Source of the DNA: Salvator merianae
Lineage: Eukaryota > Chordata > Lepidosauria > Squamata > Teiidae
Assembly: GCA_003586115.2 (NCBI GenBank)
Contig: QVOM02000116.1
Coordinates: forward strand, 45,919,692-45,983,691
Length of the DNA stretch: 64,000 nucleotides
Reading direction: 5' to 3'
Positions 32,058 through 43,800 of the stretch are shown piece by piece (position 1 is the first letter of the stretch; each line of letters opens with the position of its first letter). Position numbers and translations under genes: made by a program. The notes under the pieces were generated by a model. It made no database searches and was not told the DNA's origin. It worked only from the letters and a program-made list of their open reading frames with translations.

Positions 32058-34725
32058 GTAGGAGAGCTCTTTGATGGCCAAAACCTAGAGGATCATGGGA
32101 ACTGAAGTCCAAAGAGCACTCTCGAGGGCAGGCAGGCGGAAGGTCCAGTGCACTAAGTAGGATCCATCCTGCTTTCCATGGCAGTTGTAGCAGTGATTCT
32201 TCTTCTAGCCTCCCCGTCTGTATTCTCTTTTGCTTTGTTTATTATGGGCCTGCGGCAAGGGATTGTGATATACGGAAATGGATGGATAAAATAAGTGATC
32301 TTTAGGAGCTGCTGTAGCTCAGTGGTAGAGCAGCAAACTGCGTGGCAAGCAGATGGTTGCTGGGCAAACCACTTCTGTATCTCTGCCACGACTGGGTGGT
32401 ACCGAGCAACAACAACATGAACAGCTTACTGCTTCTACCACCTTTAAGGCTTTTCAGTTTATTGAAACAGGTCCATAAAAGGAATATGATAATGGATTAT
32501 AAAAGTGACTGATGAAAAGGTTTTCTCATTCTTGTGAAGTACTAGAAGTTGCACTGAAGCCACCTGTTGCAAAACTCAGGGCAAAAGAAAATATTTTCAA
32601 CAGGAGATAATTAAACCATGTAATTCTTTTCAGGCACTGGTATTCATTCTTTTAGTGAATACATTTCTAATTGTGTTTTGATTCTGCTTAATTGTGACCT
32701 GCCCTGAGAGTTCTGGGTATAGGGTGAGACAGACATGTAAATAATTAATAATCACTTGCAAGCACAAGATAGATGGAAGCTAGGACTACCATGGAAGATG
32801 GTATTGCTCCAGTCCAGAATTGAAGTAGCTATGCCGATAAAAGGTGCAGCTGCTATGTTGGTTATGCATCATCTCTATGTGTGGAAAATCCCAGTTTCAG
32901 TCCTTAGCATCTTCCTGGAAAAGGCAATGGGAAAACTACTTTCCTATGTTTTTCTAGAAAACTTAATGAATATGCCTGTGCAGCCATTGGAAGAGGAATG
33001 TATCTTGTGGGTACCTCCTGAACCCTTATACTCACAGATACTGCAGCTTGCTTTTGTGCTTCTGAATGGGCATCAGGTTGGACAGCATGAGAACAAGCTG
33101 ACTTAGAAGGGCAGTGGCCCCATCCATCCATCCAATCTTCTTAGGCTCTGGAACCATTTTCAGTCCTGAGTTATGGGACTGTGGAGAAATGCATGTTTGT
33201 GGGAATTGTGATGAATATGGTGAAGGCTGTATGGCAGAACTTCTTGTTTCTGGATGTGGTTGAACTCCCTCTCCAGACATCCCTGACTATTGGACATCTT
33301 TGCTAAATGGGATTATTTCCTACACATAAATTATATTCATTGTTCACATTAAAGTGGCTTTTGTGCATAGTAAATAGGAAATTTATTCTTGGCAGAGCTG
33401 TCTGTATTTAGAGCTGTTGCAGATATAAAGGAAGAGGATGGGAGGGAATCAAACATAATGTGCGAACAAATGAATGCTGTATGTTATTGCGGGAAAAAAG
33501 GAATGCGGGTTCCTGAGCATATCAAATATGCATGAAAGGTATTGTTTTACCTGAAAGAGCACGAGGAGCGTGGCACACATTCTTTCTCTCATGTCTTTTC
33601 TGAAAAAGAAAGCCTTTGTATAAGAATGTAAAGAGGTTAGACTGCTAGTCATTACTTCTGATCTATTTTCTCAGCCAGCTGCCGTAATCCTGGATCTCCT
33701 TATTTGTCATTAGACTATTTATGTATTGAAGGGTGTATGGAAAAACTTTCCATTCAGAGTTGGTATCTGCCATGATCCAGAGAAAGACTCGCTACCAAAA
33801 GAATGAAACGAAAAATGATACAGCCAATTTAGCAAAAAGTCAGAATAAAATTAAAGTAGCTGCAGGAAAAGAACAACCAGCTACCCAGTGACAAAAACAT
33901 CTCTTGAGGTCGCTGAGGTCTCTCTCCTATTATCTTGCTGACTTTGCTCGCTGGGACTAATGGAGCTTACAAGGCTACAGGACAGCATCTTGTGCAAAAG
34001 CTACATTTAGTGCTGTTCCTTTAAAAAGCACTGATGTCTTGCCTGCTTGACACAATGCTCTCAGGCTATAACAGCTGTAGGATTTCAGCCAGGTGCTATG
34101 CCACCCACAAGGCATGTTAACCCATGGTGTTCTTATTCTGAATAGAGAGCCTATTCACATCAGGGTTAATTAGTGCTGCTTTGGCAAATGTCAGGAGCAT
34201 CCACTTGATGTGTGCTGCTGATTTTCCATATCAGAAGCCTGTGCAAAATGCTCTCCTTTGTGTGATTTGTTTCTGTCAAAATATGTAATAGCAAAATGGA
34301 TCGTGAGTGCAATAGATGGCTCTTTAGTACTGCAGACAAACACAAGCAGGACTTTTGCCTAGGCCGGTTTTCAACAAACTCATGGCATTTGCTTATTTGA
34401 AATGCTGGGTTGGATTGTTTTCTGTATTTGTTAGTGGTACATGTCCAGTTGTCCTGTTGGGGATATTCTGCATGATAGTTGCTATATGTTGGTGGAAAAC
34501 CTACTGTTCTAGGCCAGAACAATTCTCTTGATCATCTTGTGTTTTAAGTTGTCAGCGTATGGTTGAAAAGAAAGTACTAAAATACATTTTTTTTTAATCG
34601 TGAATCACAGCTCTGGGATCAAATATATATAAAAATAATTTACCTACATCAGAACCGCTATGGTATTAATTTCTTATTACCCAAGTTACTGTTAGGATAA
34701 TTTTGTCATATTGTTCTTCCCTTAG
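32058..34725 (+). other. NCAPG2 intron 1
   Basis: It holds a tRNA-derived SINE at about 32305-32418. A LINE-like 3' tail may lie near 32660-32750. The remainder shows nothing I can name. Confidence 0.6.
32305..32418 (+). repeat. tRNA-derived SINE, internally deleted
   Basis: The A-box TAGCTCAGTGG is at 32315-32325. The squamate body motif 'caaaccacttctgtatctctgcc' and a CAA-rich end follow. The B-box region looks deleted compared with the 42936 copy. Confidence 0.75.
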
Positions 34726-34766
34726 TGACTTCTCTTAGATGCTTGTGATCTACTACATAAAACAAT
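34726..34766 (+). other. NCAPG2: NCAPG2 5' UTR part of exon 2 with overlapping uORF
   Basis: The acceptor cttag ends at 34725; a second, ttag, ends at 34738. With the first acceptor the leader includes an ATG at 34739 that opens a 13-codon ORF ending TGA at 34778-34780, overlapping the main start in another frame. That ATG is in a poor context (T at -3, C at +4). The main ATG at 34767 is strong (A at -3, G at +4). Confidence 0.6.
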
Positions 34767-34844
34767 ATGGCAAAACGTGAAGCTTTTCTTCAGGCTGTTT
34801 GTAATGGTACCACTGATGAATTCTTGCATTTTATTCAGCTTCAT
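34767..34844 (+). CDS. NCAPG2: NCAPG2 exon 2, first coding exon (residues 1-26)
   Basis: It reads MAKREAFLQAVCNGTTDEFL, then HFIQLH. The donor gtaagt at 34845 is perfect; the end is phase 0. Confidence 0.95.
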
Positions 34845-37800
34845 GTAAGTAAAAATATGCATCTAAATGTAATGGGTGGGTAAAAAGAGTAGGGGAGCTA
34901 ACATCATTGATTGTAGAATTACTGAATAAAGAAAATCCCAGCAATTTGCATTAAATGGCTAGTTGTGTCCTACTGCACAAAAATATCTTGGTTGGTTTAA
35001 TACACAGCAGGCTGCTAACAGGCCAAATGCATAAATTATGGGAGGTTTAAATCAGGGATGATAGAGGGAGACTATATAAACTGCTTCCTGGGAATGGGAT
35101 TATAACCTGTTCTAGATGTACAGCTCTTTTTGTGTTCAAAACAGAAGGTCTTTTGAAAATACACTTAAAATTTATCGCAGTGAATGTGCATCTTATTTCT
35201 CCCACGTGCCAGTTCCTCCTTAGCACCAAGTTGGGGCAAGAATATATATAGCTCAAAGCGTCCAACATTAGTTTTGAGACAGATGGAAAATATGAGCCAT
35301 TAAGACAAAGTTAGTGATCTAGTAAGAAGTGGTACCTACTGAAATCTTATGCAAAATGAAAGAGATAATGCTCTACAGCAGTGATACCCAACTTGGGGTA
35401 TGGGAACCCCCAGCATTTAGGGGAACAGGGGAAAAAAAATTGAATAATGTCAGAAAAAAACACTTACTGTTACAACATGTACTTTTGAAATAACAGCAAT
35501 TGTTATGAAGTGTACAGTTTAGGGAAATGGGATGCCAGGGGGTATGCAGGTGAAAATAAGTTGGAGATTACTGCCCTACAGTTTAGGGAGGGAAATGGAC
35601 TTGCACGGGTTGTAAAGTTTTAGATGTTTCCAAAGGAGATCTAGCTGGGAATGCCTTGTGGCATAAGGTAAGGAAAGAGAAGGAAAATCTCTGAGCAGAG
35701 AGCTCTTTGAGTTGTGCAAAGAATACAGTTTCTATAACTTCTTTTTAGAGTTGATGATTTGCGAAATAAGCAAGTGCCAATGTGCACTTAATTTTCTTTT
35801 TTACTTAGGAGTGAAAAGTAAAGGGTGCTGACGGCGTGTTGATCAACATGCTGCATCTGATTATTTTTCCTTCCTTGGGGTGAATGGTTTATTGAAACTT
35901 TCTGGTATGTGGTGGCATGTTAAAGAAAGAACTGGGCAATATAGCATGAAATAGAAAACCCTTTGTTCAGTCACAATCTGGTGGGATTTTTTTACCATTT
36001 TACAGAAGGACGCAGTTGATCCATTTGATTTCAATGAGTTGCTTCAAGAACTGTCACGGAAACAGAAGGAGCTATTGTGGGAGAAGCTCAAGGAATTGTT
36101 AGTCCAAGTTTTAGTAGATGATCCAGTAGAACAATGGCATGAAGCTGGAGAAGACTGTGATGATGACATGGAAAGTAAGAGAACCGCTAAAAAGGTAATT
36201 GGTTTTCAAATGAGTGATTTGTCTTTGCAGTTGTCCAAAGCTTCTAGTTCCCCAGTGTCTGCTGTGGGGACAATTTGTGGTCAATTACAACAAACTGTAA
36301 AAGTTCAGCTGGTGATCACATTTTCAAGCCCCCAAACTGTAAGCTCTGAATTAATTTCTTTATTTATATGGCTTATTTACATAACACCGTTCAGCCTAGA
36401 AAGAATCTCAGAGTGGCTCCCAATATGTAACCTTAGGCAGCAGGGGTGGCGCTTGGTGTGACAGTTTCACTTATAGCTGAGGTTGGACAGCTCAGGATAA
36501 GGATGGCATCAGCCCACTCATGCTTCTACTGCCAGGGACCTGAGCCACTTGCGAGCGACCTCTGCTTAGGGCTTCTTGATTGCTCAGGAGCAAGGGATAC
36601 AACAGCAGAACAACCCTGACCTTTGTTCAGCCCTTTACCATTCTTCTTACTCAGTTTCATGGCATGTTTCATGCAAAGACTTCAAATAGATGATATGAAG
36701 CTATACGACCTGTGTGTGTTGTAGCCCTGGAGTTGGCAGCTGGAGATCATTCATAAGTCATGCAAAACAGGAAGAAGCCCATAGAGTGGGCTTAGTGTGC
36801 CATTTCCTATCCCCAACCTGGAAATGTCCTGTTGCCACAGGACAGGTGTCCATGGGACCTCGAGAATCAGAAACTGCAGCATCGCTGCCATCTGTGCAAG
36901 TTCAACTTACTGTGCAGAAAGAGGAGTTCAGCTGCCACTATTAATGCGCCTTGACCCAGGGCCACCCAAAGGGCTGGTAGATGGAGGGGGGGGCACATCA
37001 TGGAGAGCCTGTGATCTCAGGGGCCCCAGAGAAGAGAGGGTTATTGGCATAACATTTTTCAACCTCATCTCTTGAGAGGTATGTCTAGGATCAATATTTG
37101 CCGGGGCGGGGGGGGGGGCATAATTATTTTGGGCAGCCCTGCCTTAATCTTCTCATCTGCTTAAGATCAGTCTCTGGAGAAGAAACAGCAATGTGACCTA
37201 TGCTCAGTTTGCGGCAGAGAAGGAGCAGTCTGGCCCCTGCTGCCCAATATCAGCGTGTTTGTTTGAATTTGAATTTAGTAGGCACCCAATAACTACAATT
37301 CTTTAGGCAACTTATAAAACAAAACATCAAAAATAAGTAAATATGTAGGCCATTTTAAAATATATAAAAAGAGACAGTAAAATTAAAATTAATAAATTGG
37401 ATTAAATCTCCATTATGAGCCTGTGATGTCTATAATGATGGGGTGACTGAAAAGGCCTTCAGCTGATGCTTAGAAGCATATTATGATGGCACAAGATATA
37501 CCTCTCTGGGTAGGTTACTTCAAAACCTGGGGGCCATCACGGAGGAGGCCCTTTCTTTTGGGGCCACCTGCTTAGACTACGAGCAGGCATGTGTGGAAGA
37601 AGGTGCTATTTTAGTATTTCTGCCTATATAAGCTCAGTCTCTGGGAAAGAAGCATCACTGCTAGCACTGCCATCTGTGCTCAGCCTTTTAATCTTCACGC
37701 TACAGTTCTGCAAATAAACAGCAGGCTAGTAATTGCCACCTTTGCTTCGCCATTTGATCTTCTCACCCTGAGCTCATTCCTGAAAGATAGGATGCTTCAT

Positions 37801-40800
37801 TGCTAAACCATGTAAGGGTGCCGTTGCCTCCAGTAAGGTTGATTCCCATCAACCTTAAGGGTTTTTTTTTTTAAAAAAAAATATTAAAATAGCTCCCAAA
37901 TGTTATAGTCCGCAAAGATCTTTTAATAGTAATATAGTGGTTCATGTAAAGGAAGATGCTGCATACTGCGGATCTTTGATTCCAAGGATAGTTGGCACTG
38001 TGCCTGAGTTGGAACAATGTACATGCAATTTCCAGTGTTTGTTGGCTACTATTGCTTAGATTTAATTTTTTCTTATTTTTTAAAAAGTATATTATTGGTA
38101 TGGATAGTACTGGCCCAGGTCTGGCGGTGCAGAACATATATTTCCTATTCTTTAGGAATTATAAACAGCTTTTGTAGTTTCAGCGTCACTACTCTTATAA
38201 TAAAAAGTGCTGTGTATTTTTTAAAAATGCATAATATTGTCTTTTTGCTTTCAGGAGCAAACTATAGCTATAATCCATGGTGTGACAATAGTGGTTACTG
38301 CTTCAATACTTTCATTAGGTGAAAATACAAACTCCAAAGTCCTCTTAGAATGTGCTCTGATACTGCATGGTATGTATTTTGCGAGTAATAGGTTGAAGGA
38401 TTAATTTAATTTTTGGTGTATAGATAATGTAGGTGGATTGCATCAGTAGATAACTCTTTGAAATAAATTCATCCTTTGGAATCGACCTTGGCTGCAGTTG
38501 TAAGATGGCACTGTATTTTGTCTTTTTAACCACCAATGATTATTACTTAGCTTTTGGAAAAGCCAGACTAAACATGATCTCTTTGAAAATGCTTGAGAGT
38601 AGACATGCCAAAACTCTTCTGGACCAAAGGGTATTTCCACGCAACAACTGGAAAACTGAGTATGTAGCACATGAGTTAATATAAGTGCTTCACAAACTTG
38701 AAACAAGGCATCTGGAGTGAAGTAGTCAAAATGAAACAACTCTGATTATAAAAAGGATCAGTTCAAAAAATGAGTGCACTGATCAGAGTGTAGTGCATCT
38801 CCTGTTTTTCAGTGTCAGTTCTTTGTGTTGGCATAACTTCAGAGAATATGCTTGCTTGCAAGAGTACTAGGTAACTCCTTTAATACTGTAATCTGCAAGT
38901 CTAGGGACAAGCGTTTGGTCAATGCTGTCATCACTTTGCCAGTCAGAGTTGTACCTATTCACAGTAGGCATGGCCAAGAACGCTGAGTCTGAATATTCCC
39001 CACCAGTGAATAATGCACAGGATCCCATAGTGCTCCACCCAACCATGCAAACTACTGGAGGGTTTGGAGCCGTGGTAAAAGATGGACTGTTAGGAATGCT
39101 AGTAATTAGTTTTCCCTCTGCAATTGAGGACAGGAGTACTGAGCCAGCATCCAGAGTTTTCCCACCTTGATAAAATGCAGCATTGCCTTGTTTAAGAGGT
39201 AGAGATAGACGCTACGCAAATTCAGACTGGGCTGTGTATATGAAACTTTTTGGTTTCTTTGTGGTTGGTAAATTGCCACAAAACATTGGCATGCCATAAT
39301 GCTGTAGACTGCTGTGACTCAGCCTGTGATGAGACACACAAAAAAAGCATCTCTGAGGCGGCTCAAAGACGGCTTTGAGGTGGGATTGTTCACACACCAG
39401 TCTGCCCCTCCCCTTTCTCATGAACATTCTGTGCTAGAAAAGGTGGATTAGAGAACACTTGGGAACACAAGTGCCACACACGGTCTCTATGAGGTGGCTC
39501 CAAGTCACCCCTTTTGTTTTGTCTGAACACAGCCTTAGCTTGCAATTTGTTTGGGCATTTTGTTTTGGACTTCGTTGTCACGTTACATGATGTCACATGG
39601 CACGAAATATTTTTGCACAGACTTCTCAGTAGGCTTGCAATCCATCGATTGCTCAGATTTTGAACTCAGTACAGTATCAGGTGGGCAGCAATTTCTATTG
39701 TTATTTGAGTCTATTTGACAACGCAGTCCAAAGACCGCCCCATTAATTTTAAGCTCATCAGTAACGGATAATAAAAAGAAAAAGTTACTTCTCATAACAG
39801 TAGAAGCTTTTATCCTGATTGCTTCCTGAATCCTTGTTGGGGCTGGAACATGAGGTCATTAATTAAAGTCACTTGGTCATTAATTAAAGTCACTTATGCC
39901 ATCAGTTCTGTGTAAGTTTTTTTAAAAAGCCTCTCTTGCTAGAGTTAATTTGGAACTAATACCTAGTTTGCTTTAACAGTAGAAATTACAAAAATGTAAT
40001 AATTGAGTTAGCAGAGTAGGTCTCTGACTAATTTTTTTTCCCAAAAAATACTTGGCTTGTGGCTGGCATTTTGGGTGGCAGCAAAAGGAAATTTTGGTTA
40101 ATTAGTTGACTGAGTAACTAAGAGATCAGTCCCTTTCTCACATGGGTGGATAACTTTTTTCCTTCAACAAATGAAATGTTCATTTGAAAGCTGTATTTTG
40201 CGTTTACTCAGGTTGTCTTTGTCACATATTATTTTTTTTATTATTTAGTAATTCTTTTTGTTGACTAAACATAACCATAACAATAAATATAGTAAATCAG
40301 CAACAAAGCTCAGTATAGGAAAGAACACAAATAAACTGTAATAGGAATAACTTCGAACATATTAAGAGCAGAGAAGAGCAATTGTTTGATGAGCTGGAAG
40401 GTTTGGGGATTCTGAGGTAGCAACAAAGTTCAAAAGCGGGAACTAAAGTTGATGAAATATCTGGTGAAGCTTATATCCTTGCAGTAATCAATGTGGCTAG
40501 GTAAATAATTCCATGGTTACAAGGTCCCAAAGACGACAGTACCAAGTCAATATTGTGAGCAAAGCACAGTTTTTCCATGAAAGAGCTATAACTCTTAGCT
40601 ACTATTAAGAAAAAATTAAGTAATGGCTTGTGCTTAATATTTAAATTGTCATGCTTATCTAGATGCAGCAGACACAGTTCTGGTGTAAAAGAAATACTGT
40701 CGTGCTAAATTTTCATGATTTCATGTCGAATTGTAGACCAAAATACTTTAATTGTAATGCATGACCACCACAAATGAAAACAGTGGCCTATTTGTTGACA

Positions 40801-43800
40801 TCTATGCCAACAGAGTGGAGAAAATTTAGGGATCATAATTGATAGCCTGCAGGGAGTATACTGCCCTCTAAAGTGTGTCTCATATTAAATTTTGTTTGAA
40901 AATCTGCAACAATTAAGTGTGACAAATATGCAAAAATAGAAGAAATCAGGAAAGGGCCCAATACTTTTTTATGATGCTGTGCATTATGAGCTCAAGTGTA
41001 TATTTTTGTTAAATAACATATGCAGAAAATAACTGTGTTCTACAGGCCTTATTCATGCATTACCCAACTCTGAAAAATCTCTGCTGGGAGCAATTCGATG
41101 TCTGTGTGAACGGTGGTGGACAAAGGAACTGGAAGAAAAAGAACAGTTTGGCAAAACTGCTTTTATTATGCTTCTGAAAAACAGCCTTGAAAAGAAAACT
41201 GTTGTGGTATGCCTTTTGTTTTAGCCCACTAGGCAATTTTACCTGTGCCTGAGCTAACAGATACTGGAATCACTAGTTGTTTGAAACAATCACATTTCAA
41301 ACAACTGAAGGAGCTCTTGCATTTTTTTCAGATTGGGCATTGTTATATAAAATCCATGCTTTAATGATTTGGGTGAACATAAGAACATAAGAGGAGCCTT
41401 GCTAGATCAGGCCACGGCCCATCTAGTCCAGCATCCTGTCTCACACAGTGGCCCACCAATTTATCTCAAGCAGAAGATAAAGGCAAAACCTTCACCTGCT
41501 CTTGACTCCTCGCAATTGGTTTTACAGACATCCTGCCTGTCTTTCCAACCTGGAGGCAGTACCTAGGCATCCATTCTAGTAGCCATTGATACACCTGACC
41601 TCCATGAATCTGTCCAAAACCTTCTTAAAGCTGTCCAGGCTGATGGCTGTCACCACCTCATCCGGTAATAAATTCCACAGACCGACGACCCTCTGGGTGA
41701 AAAAATACTTCCCCTTGTCAGTCCTAACTCTCCTACCCATCAGCTTCAGAGAGTGCTCCCTGGTCCTAGTGTTGTGTGTTGATAGGTGACATGTGTTCAC
41801 TTAGAAGTCAGGAAACTCACCAGAGTTGGCAGGTGAGGTGGGTGACCTGGAATAGTGTGAAGTTGGAGCTGGTTCCTTGGGTCGCTGGAAGTGTTGGTGG
41901 GAGCGCTGCAGGTTGTTTAGCTTTATTGGACGGGTGTTGTGGAGGTGGAGGCATCTTAGGCAGAGGGAGTAGGGTTTGCCATTGGAAAGGGGAAGATGGT
42001 GGCTGTCAGAATCACCTTCCAGTCCCCCACCGAAACTAATGCTTGTGAAAACTAATGTATGAAAACTCATTTATTTGTACGATGACAGAATACAAAAGAG
42101 TAGCTGTTCCAGCAGCCCTATAACCCAGCAGTTATTAGCAGTTTCCCATGGCGGTAGACTAGACAGGCAGTAGACGAAACAGGGAGCTTGGGAACCAGCA
42201 ATCTAGGGGAAAGGTTGGGCAGCAGAACAAGCAGCTGACACTGTCCCCCCCTCCCATTGGCCCAGCGAATGAGGTTGGGCAGCAGAACAAGCGGCTGACA
42301 GTGGCTGGTCGTCAGCCTCCTTGTGCATCACCTTGCCTGCCTGGGGAGAGCCCAATCACCGTTGATGGGATGCACGCAGGGCTATACAGGGCTGACCTTA
42401 GGGCTGAAGACCTGCAGAGGAGGACGTGGTGGCATGATACCTTTCCAACCAGCCCTGGCAAACTCCATCACACACTAGAGACCTGTGAGAATCTTACAAG
42501 TTTGCTACCCTCAAAATCAGGCTGAGTGAGGGTGGTGGTAGGAGAAGGACACAGCAGAGGACATAGCTGGTGCCAGCTGCTCTACTCCTGGGTCCACCTC
42601 ACACATCAGTTGTGATCCTGTCAGTGGGGAGGGTTTACCAACATCAGGTCCGGCGTGTCCTCAGCCTGAATTTATGTGTATCAGCTCCGCCAGGCTTGCT
42701 ATACCTGTCACCATCTGCTTTTCAGCTGCCAGGATTCTCCCTTCTTGCCACCTGCTCTGCTTTCCTCCCTTTCCTTTTTGGCTCCTTTTGGACTTGGCGT
42801 TACTATGTGCCTGGAGTCCGTAGTACTAGCCAGCTTCGCGAGCTGCACTGGAGAGGCCCACACAGAGACACTTATGAGCCCAACTGAGAGGTCAGTCTAG
42901 CTGATGAGCTCAATTATGTTTATATCCCTCCCTTTGGGAGTGGCTATAGCTCAGTGGAAAGTGAGGGTTGCTGGTTCGATTCCCAGCCTCTCCCTGGAAG
43001 TAGGCAATGGCAAGCCATACCTGTATCTCTGCGAAGAATATTGCATAGAGGTGCCCAGTGGTACCAACAACACCTACCTTTATCAAACACTCAGAGACTG
43101 CTTCATATATAAGTTTTTGTTAAAGCTTCATAAACACTCTGGAAATGTGATCTGTTCATGGCTATACTAGAAAACTGGCACTGCATGAGATTATGATAAG
43201 CTTATGTAACTTTTTGGTTTATATATATACACGAGAGCAAATGTTCTATGCCTGCTTGATTTTTTTCAGCTTCTATATTCCTTGTCCTACAATTCTTGCA
43301 AATTATTAACTATGTGTTTCCTTTAGGGTGCAGATGTAACTCGTCTCTGGCATCTTCATCGGGCTTTACTGTGTTTTGATTATGACTCAGAGGAAAGCAA
43401 TGAAGTGAAAGATTTGTTACTTCAATGTTTCATGAGTGTTGGCCACATTAAAAAAGAGGAGGCAAGTATCTTCTCTAAATATACATTTCAGCAGTTTTTA
43501 AATTATTGAGACACACATAGGCAGTCTCTAAAAAATGAAACCGAAGTGGTCTTCAGCAGAGATTTGGGCTTTTTTTTTTAGCAACATTTGAGTTTGGAGG
43601 AATCTGAGGAAGTAGAGATGGAAGGGTCCACTGAGGCCATCCATTCTAACCACTGCTTCGTGCAGGAATCCAGATAAAGCATGTGCAATAGATAGCTCTT
43701 CTACCCTTTCTTGAGCACCTCCAGTGAGAGGAAGTCCTCCACTTCTTCCGAAAATTAGTTGCTTGCTGGACTGATGTTATTATAAGGACATTTATAAAAC

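Larger units (their letters stand above)
31500..32060 (+). promoter_or_regulatory. NCAPG2: CpG-island promoter of NCAPG2
   Basis: This is the only strongly CpG-rich block in the window and it lies upstream of the first NCAPG2 coding exon. It contains GC boxes, two NRF1-like sites and a CDE/CHR-like pair. There is no obvious TATA box, as usual for housekeeping and cell-cycle genes. Transcription probably starts at about 31850-31900. Confidence 0.85.
38370..41045 (+). other. NCAPG2 intron 4
   Basis: It holds a 21-bp tandem duplication at 39854-39895 and an antisense L1 fragment at about 40226-40900. Confidence 0.65.
41207..43326 (+). other. NCAPG2 intron 5
   Basis: It holds an antisense CR1 end (41374-41800), a GC-rich insertion of unknown type with a 60-bp-period repeat (about 41800-42900) and a SINE (42936-43076). 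Confidence 0.65.

Noticed and set aside
32305..32418. tRNA-like sequence with a good A box.
   Set aside because: It lacks an intact acceptor stem and B box and carries a SINE body, so it is a SINE and not a tRNA gene. The same reasoning applies at 42936 and 52013.
43462..43471. GT donor at 43466 for NCAPG2 exon 6.
   Set aside because: It would leave phase 1 and put the next exon out of frame; the GC donor at 43462 restores a conserved join.
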